DNA of 64,000 bases from Streptomyces solicavernae (GCF_029968095.1 NZ_JASCIR010000015.1:62001-126000); one strand, 5' to 3'; positions 16,271 through 24,952 are shown, counted from the first letter of the stretch. A program made the numbers and translations. The notes: generated by a model from the sequence alone, not told the origin.

Positions 16271-16502
16271 AAGACGATTCCAGACCTATGTTCACTGGAG
16301 CGATAAGGCCTGATCGGCCGCACCCTCGGAGCTTCAGCTGGCCGCCTCTTTCGCCCCGCCGAAGGCGGTAACTCCTCCCTTTCGGGCCGACGTTCAAGAG
16401 GCGCTTCCGTGCCTGCTGCATGCGCTCGTCGCACTCGTCGAGTCTCTCCACGAGGCGCTGCACCGCGACAGTGTCGATCTGGAAACCGGTGCCGGCGCTC
16501 AT
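16086..16502 (-). pseudogene. Truncated WXG100-like frame
   Basis: The first 42 residues (MSAGTGFQIDTVAVQRLVER and on to NVGPKG) look like the N-terminal helix of WXG100/ESAT-6-like secretion substrates. After that the frame turns into Arg-rich, non-protein-like sequence and runs into the start of the 241-residue gene in another frame. The expected second helix is absent, so a deletion or frameshift near 16377 is likely. Only 16377-16502 is convincingly coding. Confidence 0.5.
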
Positions 16503-16643
16503 GCGGCTCCCTCGTGCAGCTGGTCAGGACGCCACCACCGTACCGGCGGGGACCGACACACTCGGCGGTCAACTGCCCGGTTCCGTATGAGAATTGTGTG
16601 TGCGTTGGCGGGATGTTCTGGAACGGGCCAACGCGCGGGCAGA

Positions 16644-17810
16644 TCACCCCACTTGGCGGGTCTCGGGCGCCAGCACCCACTCGCCCTTGCGCATCACGCC
16701 CCTCAGCGCGAAGTGCTCGTCCAGGACGACCAGGTCGGCGTCCTTGCCGGGGTCGAGGGAGCCGATGCGGTCGTACACGCCGAGGAGCTTGGCCGGGTTG
16801 GCGGAGATGGCGCGGACAATGTCCTCGACGGGCAGCTTGTCGACGGTCGCGGCGCGCTTGAACGCGCGGTCCAGGGTGAGCGTGGAGCCCGCGATGGAGC
16901 CCTGCCCGTCCTCGCTGACGAGCCGCGCCACGTTGTCCCTCACCTCGACCTCCAGCGGGCCGAGCATGTACCGGCCGTCGCCGAAGCCGGCCGCGTCCAT
17001 CGCATCCGTGATCAGCGCGACCCGGTCGGCGCCCGCATGGTGGAAGGCCAGCTGGAACGCGGCCGGGTGCAGATGCGTGCCGTCGTCGATCAACTCCACG
17101 GTGACCCGCTCGTCCTCCAGGAGCGCGGCGATCGGGCCGGGTGCCCGGTGACCGAGGCCGGGCATCGCGTTGTAGAGGTGGGTGGCGACGGTCGCGCCCG
17201 CGTCGATCGCCGCGACGGTCTGCTCGTACGTACCGTCCGTGTGGCCCACCGCCGCGAGTACGCCGTGCTCCGCGAGGAGGCGTACGGAGTCGATGCCGCC
17301 GGACAGTTCGGGGGCCAGGGTCATCATGCGGGCCCGGCCGCGCGCGGCGTCGATCAGTTTCCGCACGTCGGCCGGGTCGGGGTCGCGGAGCAGGGCCTCA
17401 CTGTGGGCGCCCTTGCGGCACGGGGAGATGAACGGGCCCTCGAAGTGGATGCCCGCGATCTCGCCCTGCTCGGCGAGGTCGGCGAGGAACCCGGCGCGCT
17501 GCGCGAGGAAGTCGAGCTCGCCGGTGACGGTGGAGGCGACGAGGGTGGTGGTGCCGTGCTCGCGGTGCGTGCGGACGCCCTTGAGGACGTCCTCCTCGGT
17601 GCCGGAGGTGAAGGACGCGCCGCCGCCGCCGTGGTTGTGCAGGTCCACGAAGCCCGGGACGACCCAGTGTCCGCTCAGGTCGACGGTGGCGTCGTCCTCG
17701 CGCGCGTGCCCGGCGATCCGGCCGTGCTCGTCGACGATGACCCGGCCGTCGGGGACGGTTCCGGTGGGCAGCACCACCCGGGCGCCGGTGAGTACCTTGC
17801 GTGCGGCCAT
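16644..17810 (-). CDS. nagA: N-acetylglucosamine-6-phosphate deacetylase
   Basis: Converts GlcNAc-6-phosphate to glucosamine-6-phosphate and acetate in the cytosol, the second step of aminosugar use. The 388-residue amidohydrolase has the metal site HNHGGGG near the N-terminus, HFEGPFISP, THLYNAMPGL, and the catalytic Asp in LITDAMDAAG. The ATG at 17810 overlaps the TGA of the upstream ROK kinase by one base, so translation is coupled. Regulation by DasR is expected through the operator at 18844-18859. Confidence 0.96.
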   Translation of the reverse strand: MAARKVLTGARVVLPTGTVPDGRVIVDEHGRIAGHAREDDATVDLSGHWVVPGFVDLHNHGGGGASFTSGTEEDVLKGVRTHREHGTTTLVASTVTGELDFLAQRAGFLADLAEQGEIAGIHFEGPFISPCRKGAHSEALLRDPDPADVRKLIDAARGRARMMTLAPELSGGIDSVRLLAEHGVLAAVGHTDGTYEQTVAAIDAGATVATHLYNAMPGLGHRAPGPIAALLEDERVTVELIDDGTHLHPAAFQLAFHHAGADRVALITDAMDAAGFGDGRYMLGPLEVEVRDNVARLVSEDGQGSIAGSTLTLDRAFKRAATVDKLPVEDIVRAISANPAKLLGVYDRIGSLDPGKDADLVVLDEHFALRGVMRKGEWVLAPETRQVG

Positions 17811-18817
17811 CAGGTGGTTACCTCCGAGGACGTGGGGGATGCGGCGGACGGTTCGGCGCGGGTGGCCAGCAGGTCCCGGGCGAGCAGGCCCGCGCCCAGG
17901 CAGCCCGCGGTGTCCCCGAGGGCGGCGGGGACGACGGCGGGCGGGTGCTGGAACGTGACGCGCCGCTCGACGGCCGCCCGCAGCGGTGTGAACAAGGTTT
18001 CCCCCGCTTCGGCGAGTCCGCCACCGATGATGAGCGTGCGCGGGTCGAGCAGGGTGATCGCGGTGACGAGGCCGTCGGCGAGCGCGTCGATCGCGTCCTG
18101 CCATACGGCGAGGGCGCGGGCGTCCCCCGACTCGACGGCCTTCGCGCAGTCCGCCGCGTCCGCGTCCGGGTCGCCGCTCGCCTCGGCCCAGGCGCGGCTG
18201 ACGGCGGCGGCGGAGGCGAGCCGCTCCAGGCAGCCGCGCTGGCCGCAGCCGCAGAGCGGGCCGCCGGGGCGGACGACGATGTGCCCGATCTCGCCCGCGC
18301 AGCCGTGCGCGCCCGGCTCGATCCGGCCGTCGATGCCGATCGCGCCGGCGATCCCGGTGCCGAGCGGCAGGAACAGGAACCGGTCGGCGCCCCGGCCGGC
18401 CCCGATCCGGCCCTCGGCGAGGCCGCCGGTGCGGACGTCGTGGCCGAGGGCGACGGGGACACCGAGGCGTTCGGCGAGCAGGTCGCGCAGCGGCAGGTCG
18501 CGCCAGCCGAGGTTGGCGGCGTAGACGGCGATGCCGCGCTCCGCGTCGACGATGCCGGGCACGGCGACCCCGGCCGCGGCGGCCGGTGCGCCGAAGCGCT
18601 CCTCGCCGTACGCGCGCAGCTCGGCGGCGAAGTCGAGGATCGACGCGACGACGGCCTCGGGGCCGCGCTCGCGGCCGGTGGCGCGGCGGGCCTCGTGCAG
18701 GGCGGCGCCGTCCGCGCCGATCAGGGCGGCCTTGATTCCGGTGCCGCCCACGTCCAGGGCGATGACGTGCCGTCCGGCCGGGGGTCCGGGGGTTGTCCCC
18801 CGGGGAGATGCAGTCAC
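17810..18817 (-). CDS. nagK: ROK-family N-acetylglucosamine kinase
   Basis: Phosphorylates internalised GlcNAc to GlcNAc-6-phosphate. The 335-residue ROK kinase has the ATP-binding LDVGGTGIKAALIG, the catalytic Asp in ALGHDVRTG, EIGHIVV, and the zinc motif CGCGQRGCLE. No N-terminal helix-turn-helix is present, so it is a kinase, not a NagC-type repressor. The GTG at 18817 fits the domain start. It overlaps nagA by one base. A glucokinase activity is the main alternative; the nagA neighbour and the DasR-type box favour NagK. Confidence 0.9.
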   Translation of the reverse strand: MTASPRGTTPGPPAGRHVIALDVGGTGIKAALIGADGAALHEARRATGRERGPEAVVASILDFAAELRAYGEERFGAPAAAAGVAVPGIVDAERGIAVYAANLGWRDLPLRDLLAERLGVPVALGHDVRTGGLAEGRIGAGRGADRFLFLPLGTGIAGAIGIDGRIEPGAHGCAGEIGHIVVRPGGPLCGCGQRGCLERLASAAAVSRAWAEASGDPDADAADCAKAVESGDARALAVWQDAIDALADGLVTAITLLDPRTLIIGGGLAEAGETLFTPLRAAVERRVTFQHPPAVVPAALGDTAGCLGAGLLARDLLATRAEPSAASPTSSEVTT

Positions 18818-18843
18818 GCCGACAGTCTGGCCCGCGCCCCGCG

Positions 18844-18859
18844 ATAGGTCTAGTCCACT
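18844..18859. promoter_or_regulatory. DasR-responsive element (dre-like) before nagK-nagA
   Basis: ATAGGTCTAGTCCACT matches 12 of 16 positions of the recalled dre consensus ACTGGTCTAGACCAGT, including the central GGTCTAG-CC core. It lies 27-42 bases before the nagK start codon, where a repressor would block initiation. DasR is the GntR regulator of GlcNAc genes, whose effectors include glucosamine-6-phosphate. Confidence 0.8.
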
Positions 18860-19010
18860 TGCCCGCAAGAAAGTGAACGAGGGCTGGAACCTCGTGGTCC
18901 CCCGGCGGCGTTAGACCGGGTGACGGTAGCTTCGTCATCGACAGCTTCGTCCTCGTACGAAGCTCCTCGTACGAAGCCCGTAGCACCGCAGCACTCAGAG
19001 GGGAACTTCC

Positions 19011-19586
19011 ATGGCTGTAAGCCTGTCCAAGGGCGGCAACGTCTCGCTCACCAAGGAGGCACCTGGCCTGACCGCCGTCACGGTGGGCCTCGGCTGGGAC
19101 GTCCGCACCACCACCGGCACCGACTTCGACCTGGACGCCTCCGCGGTCGCGGTCAAGGCCGACGGCAAGGTCTTCACGGACGGCCACTTCGTCTTCTTCA
19201 ACAACAAGCAGTCGCCGGACCAGACCATCGTCCACACCGGTGACAACCGCACCGGCGAGGGCGCGGGCGACGACGAGGCGATCAACGTCAACCTGGCGGG
19301 CCTCCCGGCCGAGGTCGACAAGATCGTCTTCCCGGTCTCGATCTACGACGCGGAGTCCCGCACGCAGAACTTCGGCCAGGTCCGGAACGCGTACATCCGC
19401 ATCCTGAACCAGGCCGGCGGCTCCGAGATCGCCCGGTACGACCTCTCCGAGGACGCCGCCACCGAGACCGCCATGGTCTTCGGCGAGCTGTACCGCAACG
19501 GCGCGGAGTGGAAGTTCCGCGCGGTCGGCCAGGGCTACGCCTCGGGCCTCGCGGGCATCGCGCAGGACTTCGGCGTCAACATCTGA
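19011..19586 (+). CDS. terD: TerD-family tellurium-resistance/stress protein
   Basis: 191-residue calcium-binding beta-sandwich protein of the TerD family. It starts MAVSLSKGGNVSLTKEAPGL and has GLGWDVR, the acidic DFDLDAS metal loop, and GDDEAINVNL. Family members bind Ca2+ and are implicated in tellurite/oxidative stress and in Streptomyces differentiation; the exact role is unknown. The ATG has GAGGGGAA upstream. The promoter region carries two direct copies of cctcgtacgaagc. It is monocistronic, with a terminator at 19686-19711. Confidence 0.95.
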   Translation: MAVSLSKGGNVSLTKEAPGLTAVTVGLGWDVRTTTGTDFDLDASAVAVKADGKVFTDGHFVFFNNKQSPDQTIVHTGDNRTGEGAGDDEAINVNLAGLPAEVDKIVFPVSIYDAESRTQNFGQVRNAYIRILNQAGGSEIARYDLSEDAATETAMVFGELYRNGAEWKFRAVGQGYASGLAGIAQDFGVNI

Positions 19587-19587
19587 C

Positions 19588-19680
19588 GCACCCGCGGCAC
19601 GCACCTGCAGCGCACACCCGCAGCACGCACCCGCGGCACATACCTGCCGCACACACCTGCAGCGGGCACCCGCAGCGGGC
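19588..19680. repeat. Degenerate 11-15-bp tandem repeats
   Basis: Repeated units such as gcacccgcggcac and acacctgcagcgg lie between the terD stop codon and its terminator. Confidence 0.85.
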
Positions 19681-19685
19681 GAAGG

Positions 19686-19711
19686 GCCCCGGGCGGACCA
19701 CCGCCCGGGGC
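19686..19711 (+). terminator. Terminator of terD
   Basis: An 11-bp perfect stem (gccccgggcgg/ccgcccggggc) with a four-base loop, followed by ctctccctta. Confidence 0.85.
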
Positions 19712-19752
19712 TCTCCCTTACCCCGAGAAGTGCGGGCGGCTAGCCTGCCCGC

Positions 19753-20292
19753 ATGATCCTCGAACAGATCCCGGTCCTGGACGACGGCGCGCTGCCCGGT
19801 GCGGTCCTCACCGAAGTCACCGAACTGTACGCGTCCAACCGGGAGTTCTTCGCGCTCAGCGGCGACTTCCCCGACCCGGACCACATCACCGAGGAGCAGG
19901 TCGCCGCGGCCCTCGCGGACGAGCTGGCGGGGCCCACCACCGAGGTGCTGCTCGCCCGGTCCGAGGGGCGGCTCGTCGGCCTGGCGATCACGCTCGGGCA
20001 GCACCCGGACCCGGAGGACCCGGACCCGTGGATCGGGCTGCTCCTGGTGGACGCGGAGCGGCACCGCACCGGTGTCGGGCGGCAGCTGGTCCGGCTGATC
20101 GAGGACCGCTTCCGCACCGCGGGCCGCGAGGCCGTGCGCCTGGCGGTCCTGGAGAACAACGACCAGGCGGGCTGGTTCTGGACCAACCTCGACTACGAAC
20201 TCATCGGGTACGCGAAGGATCTGGAGCGGCAGCGGCCGTGCGTGCTGATGCGCAAGGAGCTGAACCCGACGGCCAACACCCCCTCCGCGTAA
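19753..20292 (+). CDS. GNAT-family N-acetyltransferase
   Basis: 179 residues with a GCN5-type acetyl-CoA-binding fold: the core strand and pyrophosphate loop are IGLLLVDAERHRTGVGRQLV (about 97-116), and the late segment VLENNDQAGWFWTNLDYEL is typical. The substrate is unknown. TAGCCT lies six bases before the ATG and there is no ribosome-binding site, so a leaderless mRNA is likely. It is convergent with the M1 peptidase gene, only six bases apart. Confidence 0.92.
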   Translation: MILEQIPVLDDGALPGAVLTEVTELYASNREFFALSGDFPDPDHITEEQVAAALADELAGPTTEVLLARSEGRLVGLAITLGQHPDPEDPDPWIGLLLVDAERHRTGVGRQLVRLIEDRFRTAGREAVRLAVLENNDQAGWFWTNLDYELIGYAKDLERQRPCVLMRKELNPTANTPSA

Positions 20293-20298
20293 GAGAGT

Positions 20299-21771
20299 TC
20301 ACGGCCTGGCCGGCTTGCCCTCGCCGTACAGCCAGACGTCCCAGATCGCGCGCAGGGCCGCACGCTCGCCCCGGCCCGCCTGCTGCTCCACGTACGCCGT
20401 GAAGTCCCGGGTGCCGGCGTTGCCGTGGCGGTGGGTCCGCGTCCAGCCGCGCACGAGGGCGTGGAAGCGGTCGTCGCCCACGGCCTGCCGGATCTTGTGG
20501 AGCACCATCGCGCCCCGGTAGTAGACGGGGCTGCCGGAGATCGTGTCGGCGCCGCTCGGGCGCGCGGGCGGGTAGGCCCAGACCGCCTCGGCCTCCTCCG
20601 GGCCGCCGATCGACTCCGCCACGTACGCGCCCTCGCCCGCGTAGACCTGCTCGAACGTCTCCTGCGCGCTGCGGCCGCCCTTCTGCTCGGTCCACAGCCA
20701 CTCCGCGTACGTGGCGAAGCCCTCGTTGAGCCAGATGTCCTGCCAGGTCTTCGGCGTCACGGAGTTGCCGAACCACTGGTGGGCCAGCTCATGCACGAGC
20801 AGCCGGGTGTCGGGGGCGCCGGGGAACACCGGCTTGGTCTGGGTCTCCAGGGCGTACCCGGCGGCGCCCTCCTCCTCGACGATCGCGCCGACCGAGGAGA
20901 ACGGGTACGGCCCGAAGTTCGCCTCCCCCCACCTCACCACCTCCGGGATCTTCGCGAGCGTGTCCGCGCTGGACTCCACCTCGTCCGGCACCACCGCCGT
21001 ACGCACCGGGAGCCCGCCCCTGCGGCTCACGCCCCGCACGACGGAGACCTCGGTCTCGTACGCGCCGATCGCGACGGTCGCCAGGTAACCGGCCATCGGC
21101 TCGCCGCTGTGCCAGCCGAAGGTGGTGACGTCGCCGTGCGTGCGGGTCTGCGTCAACTCCCCGTTGGAGTACGCCTGCAGGCCCTTCGGAACGGTGATCT
21201 CGATGTCGTACGCGGCCTTGTCGGAGGGGTGGTGGTTGCCGGGGAACCAGGTCGTCGAGCCGAGCGGTTCGCCGAGTGCGACGGCGCCGGTGCGGGTGGG
21301 CAGCCAGCCCTCCTCGGCGCCGTCCTCGTCGGTGATGGTGCGCGGCTCGCCGGAGTACCGGACGACGGTACGGAACGTCTCGCCGTCCCGCAGCTCGTCG
21401 CGGGGGCGCACGGTCAGCTCGCTGCGCTGCCGGTTGAAGCGGGCGGGGCCGCCCTCGACGGTGACCGAGGCGACGTCGAGGCCGCGCAGGTCGAGGTTGA
21501 AGGCGCTCAGGTCCTGGGTGGCGCGTGCGGTGATCACCGCTTCGCCGTCGAGCCGTCCGGAGTCCGGGTCGTAGTCGAGGGCGAGGCCGTAGTGCTCGAC
21601 GTCGTACCCGCCGTTGCCCAGGTCGGCGAAGTACGGGTCCCGCAGCCCGGACCCGCCCGGCGTTCCCTGCACACCGGCCCCCGCACAGCCGGACAGCGTG
21701 AGCACCGTGGCGGTGACAGTGGCTGTTGCGGTGGCTGTGGCGCGGGGGGCGAGCTGACTTGGGCGCATCAC
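20299..21771 (-). CDS. Secreted M1-family metallopeptidase (lipoprotein)
   Basis: 490 residues. The signal peptide ends in a lipobox-like LSGC (Cys29). The zinc-binding motif HELAHQWFGNS and the third ligand in NEGFATYAEW are intact, so it should be catalytically active outside the cell. The usual GAMEN exopeptidase motif is replaced by GYALETQ, which keeps the glutamate. The GTG at 21771 (or ATG at 21768) lies six bases after TAAGAT, consistent with a leaderless message. The substrate is unknown. Confidence 0.93.
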   Translation of the reverse strand: MMRPSQLAPRATATATATVTATVLTLSGCAGAGVQGTPGGSGLRDPYFADLGNGGYDVEHYGLALDYDPDSGRLDGEAVITARATQDLSAFNLDLRGLDVASVTVEGGPARFNRQRSELTVRPRDELRDGETFRTVVRYSGEPRTITDEDGAEEGWLPTRTGAVALGEPLGSTTWFPGNHHPSDKAAYDIEITVPKGLQAYSNGELTQTRTHGDVTTFGWHSGEPMAGYLATVAIGAYETEVSVVRGVSRRGGLPVRTAVVPDEVESSADTLAKIPEVVRWGEANFGPYPFSSVGAIVEEEGAAGYALETQTKPVFPGAPDTRLLVHELAHQWFGNSVTPKTWQDIWLNEGFATYAEWLWTEQKGGRSAQETFEQVYAGEGAYVAESIGGPEEAEAVWAYPPARPSGADTISGSPVYYRGAMVLHKIRQAVGDDRFHALVRGWTRTHRHGNAGTRDFTAYVEQQAGRGERAALRAIWDVWLYGEGKPARP

Positions 21772-21894
21772 ATGGGGATCTTATGGGCGGTACGCGAAGG
21801 GGGCTCTTTGGCGCTCTTTGGCGCTCCTTGGTGCTCTTCGGGGCGGTTTGCGCGGATATGCGGGAGCGGCCGGACACCGAGGGGGCGTTCTGGG

Positions 21895-21980
21895 TGGTGT
21901 CCGGCCGCGGTCAGGGTGCGGTCAGGGTGCGGTCAGGCCCGCGGTTAGGGGTGCGGTCCGGGTTCGGGTCAGCGCTGCCG
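21895..21980. repeat. Direct repeats of gtgcggtcagg
   Basis: Three to four copies of gtgcggtcagg followed by degenerate relatives, between the hbpS stop codon and the M1 peptidase promoter. Confidence 0.85.
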
Positions 21981-22006
21981 CGCCCCGGCCCGGATTCAGG
22001 TCCGGG

Positions 22007-22570
22007 TCAGCGGGACAGTGCCGCCGCGCCCGCCTTGGCGAACTTCTCGTCCAGGTCGCCGGACGGGGCGCCCGCGACGCCGATGCCCGCGATCGGGGCG
22101 CCCTTCGCGGTCACCGGGGTGCCGCCGCCGAGGAACAGGGTGCCCGGGATGTCCTTCAGGTTCGGGGCCTGCTCCAGGCGCTTGGCCAGCTCGGAGGTCG
22201 GCGCGTTCCAGGCGACGGCGGTGTACGCCTTCTTCTCGGCCGACTCGTACGACTGCGGGCCCGCACCGTCGCCGCGCAGGGTGACGACGGTGTTGCCGTT
22301 GCGGTCGACGACCGCGACGGTGATCCGCTGGTTCTCCTTCTCCGCGGCGTCGAGCGCGGCCTGCGCGGCCTTGGTGGCGGCGTCGATCGTCAGGTGCGTC
22401 GACTCGGTGGTGTTGTTCGCGGAGCTCGCAGAGTTCGCAGAGGCCGGGGCGGCGGCCACGGACTCGGCCGGGGCGGCGCTCGCGGAGACCGCGCCGAAGG
22501 TGCCCGCGCCGAGGGCGGCGACGGCGACGGCACCGGTGACGACACGGGTGCGCAGGGAGAGCTTCTTCAT
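22007..22570 (-). CDS. hbpS: Extracellular haem-binding protein HbpS (GlcG/HbpS domain)
   Basis: 187 residues. A Sec signal (MKKLSLRTR, hydrophobic stretch, SASA) is followed by a GlcG/HbpS domain: TIDAATKAAQAALDAAEKEN, VAVVDRNGNTV and GAPIAGIGVAG. In Streptomyces HbpS binds haem and interacts with the SenS sensor kinase to sense redox stress. The divergent kinase/regulator pair that starts 261 bp away matches SenS-SenR. The ATG at 22570 follows GAGGAA. A long upstream extension of the open frame is rejected because it runs through intergenic repeats. Confidence 0.92.
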   Translation of the reverse strand: MKKLSLRTRVVTGAVAVAALGAGTFGAVSASAAPAESVAAAPASANSASSANNTTESTHLTIDAATKAAQAALDAAEKENQRITVAVVDRNGNTVVTLRGDGAGPQSYESAEKKAYTAVAWNAPTSELAKRLEQAPNLKDIPGTLFLGGGTPVTAKGAPIAGIGVAGAPSGDLDEKFAKAGAAALSR

Positions 22571-22589
22571 GGAGATTCCTCGTTCTCTG

Positions 22590-22660
22590 GCGGCGGCCCA
22601 GGGGCCTGCACGGGTGTGCAGGGGGCCTGCACGGCGTTGTGCAGGGGGCCTGCACGTGGA
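22590..22660. repeat. Direct repeats upstream of hbpS
   Basis: gggcctgcacg recurs three times at about 22-27-base spacing in the hbpS leader/promoter. The repeats could be binding sites for SenR; this is an inference from position. Confidence 0.75.
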
Positions 22661-22830
22661 GGGGCGGGAGGTGATTTCCGATCGGTTCCCGCGGTGTCTT
22701 CGAGCGGTTGCCGCTCTGCATCCATCGTGGGCTCGCGGGCCGCCTCTCCCCGTCGGCGTACCGGCTCCGACCTGCGGGCGGGACGGTCGACAGAGGGGTC
22801 CGCCGATCGGTTGATGCGAGGGGGTCCTGC

Positions 22831-24192
22831 GTGAGTGACGATGGGCCCGTGGAAGAGCAGCAGCCCCAGGTGCACGGGGAGGGTCGGCAGGCACCGGCGC
22901 ACGGGGACGGCCGACAGGCACCGCCGCACGGGGAGGACCAGCAGACCCTGGTGCACGGGGAGGACCAGCAGACCCTGGTGCACGGGGAGGCCGCGCGGGA
23001 CAACCGGCGCCTCGCCGCCGTCATGCACGTGACGTTCTTCGTGCTCCTCATCTCCTCCCTCACCCGTTTCCTGCTGCGCCACCCCGACCACCCGGCCACC
23101 GCCTGGGTCATCACCTGCGCGGGCGCGCTCGCCACGCTGTACGTACTGGGCCCGGTCCTCGGGCCCGTCTCCCAGGTCTCGGCGGGACCGCGCGCCCCCG
23201 GCGGCGCCACCACCTCCCACAAGCTGTGGCTGGCCGCCGTCATGGGGATCTGGCTGACGCTGGTGGTCCTCGCGCCGAGCTTCGGCTGGTGCGCGGTGCC
23301 GCTCTTCTACACCGGCCTGCGCACGCTGCGCACCGGCGCCGCGATCTTCCTCGTCACGCTGATCACGGTCTTCATCGTGGCAGCGCAGTGGCAGCTGCGC
23401 GTCCACTCCGGCTTCGACCCGAACCTGCTGTTCGCGCCGCCCGCCGTGGCCGCCGTCGCGACCGCCATGTTCGTGCACTCGCAGCGGCAGGCCACGCGGC
23501 TGCAGAGCGTCATCGCCGACCTGGTGCGCACCCGCCGCGAACTCGCCGCGACCGAACGCCGCGAGGGCACCCTCGCCGAGCGCCAGCGGCTCTCCATGGA
23601 GATCCACGACACCCTCGCCCAGGGCCTGTCCAGCCAGCAGATGCTGCTCCAGGCCGCCGACCGGGTCTGGGACACCGACCCCGCCACCGCCCACGCGCAC
23701 GTCCGCACCGCCGAGTCCTTCGCCGAGCGCAACCTCGCCGAGGCCCGCCGCTTCGTGCACGACCTGGCGCCCGCCGACCTGGCGGGCGGGGTCAGCCTCG
23801 AACGGGCCCTGTACGCGCTCGCCGAGCGGGAGTCACGGGCCGGGCTCGACGTGCGCTGCCGGATCGAGGGCGGGCCCGCGCCGCTGCCGGACCGGGTGCA
23901 GTCGGCGCTGCTGCGCATCGCCCAGGGCGCCCTCGCCAACGTCACCGAGCACGCCGCCGCCCGTACCGCCGTCCTCACCCTCGTCTACTTCGACGACCAG
24001 GTCGTCCTCGACGTCGCCGACGACGGCCGCGGCTTCGACCCGGCGGACCGGGGCGCGCCGTCCGGGGTGCGCGGCCACGGCCTTCCGGCGATCCGCGCGC
24101 GCGTCGGCCAGCTCGGCGGCACCCTCACCGTCGAGTCCGCCCCCGGCGACGGCACGGTGCTGTCCGCCGCGATCCCCCTGGAGTCCCGCTGA
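22831..24192 (+). CDS. senS: Sensor histidine kinase SenS (HisKA_3/NarL type)
   Basis: 453 residues. An unusual N-terminus of five or so HGE-x-x-Q-type decapeptide repeats (about residues 12-52) precedes four to five membrane helices. The dimerisation/phosphoacceptor box MEIHDTLAQGLS has His259, and a C-terminal HATPase with DVADDGRGFDP follows. With divergent hbpS and downstream senR it forms the HbpS-SenS-SenR three-component redox/haem sensor. The GTG at 22831 has GAGGGGG upstream. It overlaps senR as TGATG. Confidence 0.9.
   Translation: MSDDGPVEEQQPQVHGEGRQAPAHGDGRQAPPHGEDQQTLVHGEDQQTLVHGEAARDNRRLAAVMHVTFFVLLISSLTRFLLRHPDHPATAWVITCAGALATLYVLGPVLGPVSQVSAGPRAPGGATTSHKLWLAAVMGIWLTLVVLAPSFGWCAVPLFYTGLRTLRTGAAIFLVTLITVFIVAAQWQLRVHSGFDPNLLFAPPAVAAVATAMFVHSQRQATRLQSVIADLVRTRRELAATERREGTLAERQRLSMEIHDTLAQGLSSQQMLLQAADRVWDTDPATAHAHVRTAESFAERNLAEARRFVHDLAPADLAGGVSLERALYALAERESRAGLDVRCRIEGGPAPLPDRVQSALLRIAQGALANVTEHAAARTAVLTLVYFDDQVVLDVADDGRGFDPADRGAPSGVRGHGLPAIRARVGQLGGTLTVESAPGDGTVLSAAIPLESR
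22870..22990 (+). repeat. In-frame 30-bp repeat at the SenS N-terminus
   Basis: Units around gtgcacggggaggaccagca are repeated, two of them identical, encoding the HGEDQQTLV decapeptides. Confidence 0.9.
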
Positions 24193-24830
24193 TGACCGCT
24201 CCCCCGCCCGGTTCTCCCGTACGGGTACTGCTCTGCGACGACCACGCCGTCGTACGGGCCGGACTGCTCGCCCTGCTCGGCAGCGCGCCGGACATCGAGG
24301 TCGCCGGGGAGGCGGGCACCGGCGAGGAGGCGGTCGCGCTCGCCGCGAAGCTGAGCCCGGACGTGGTGCTCATGGACCTCCAGCTGGGCGCGGGCATGGA
24401 CGGCGTGGAGGCCACCCGCCGGATCGCGCCGACCGGCGTACGGGTCCTCGTCCTCACCACGTACGACACCGACGCGGACATCACCCGCGCCATCGAGGCG
24501 GGCGCGACCGGCTACCTCCTGAAGGCCGAGCGGCCGGAGGAACTCTTCGCGGCGATCCACGCGGCGGCGGAGGGCCGTACGACGCTCTCGCCGCCCGTCG
24601 CCAGCCGCGTCATGGCCCGGATGCGCAGCCCGCAGCCGACGCTCACCGGCCGCGAACTCGACATCCTCGGCCAGCTCGCCCACGGCCTCGGCAACCGCGA
24701 CATCGCCAAGGCGCTGTTCATCAGCGAGGCCACCGTGAAGACCCATCTCGGCCGGATCTACGACAAGTTGGGCGTGGACACGCGGGCGGGGGCGGTGGCG
24801 GTGGCGAAGGAGCGGCGGCTGCTGCCGTGA
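24192..24830 (+). CDS. senR: Response regulator SenR (NarL/LuxR type)
   Basis: 212 residues: a receiver domain with phosphoacceptor Asp62 in VVLMDLQLG, then a LuxR-type helix-turn-helix (LTGRELDILGQLAHGLGNRD to VKTHLGRIYDKLGV). Its start overlaps the senS stop by one base, so the two proteins are co-translated. In known systems SenR activates hbpS and oxidative-stress genes. The assignment rests on the neighbouring hbpS and senS. Confidence 0.9.
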   Translation: MTAPPPGSPVRVLLCDDHAVVRAGLLALLGSAPDIEVAGEAGTGEEAVALAAKLSPDVVLMDLQLGAGMDGVEATRRIAPTGVRVLVLTTYDTDADITRAIEAGATGYLLKAERPEELFAAIHAAAEGRTTLSPPVASRVMARMRSPQPTLTGRELDILGQLAHGLGNRDIAKALFISEATVKTHLGRIYDKLGVDTRAGAVAVAKERRLLP

Positions 24831-24836
24831 GGGGTG

Positions 24837-24915
24837 CGCGTTCGTACGTGTACCAGCCATGCGCGTTCGTACGTGTACGAGCCATGCGCGTTCGTACGCG
24901 TACAGCTCGTACGTG
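24837..24915. repeat. 25-bp tandem repeat, three copies
   Basis: ttcgtacgtgtac-agccatgcgcg starts at 24841 and 24866, with a diverged third copy from 24891. The array lies between senR and the next gene. Confidence 0.95.
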
Positions 24916-24952
24916 AGCGGGCCGTACCTGAACGCATGACACCATCGCCTAC

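Noticed and set aside
14123..18817. Secondary-metabolite gene cluster
   Set aside because: No polyketide synthase, NRPS, terpene synthase or RiPP precursor was seen anywhere in the window; GT20 and kinase genes here fit primary sugar metabolism.
16644..19652. A 1002-codon frame spanning nagA and beyond
   Set aside because: Only the part from 17810 downwards matches NagA; the upstream part is an antisense or shifted reading of nagK and terD with Arg/Pro-rich, non-protein-like sequence.
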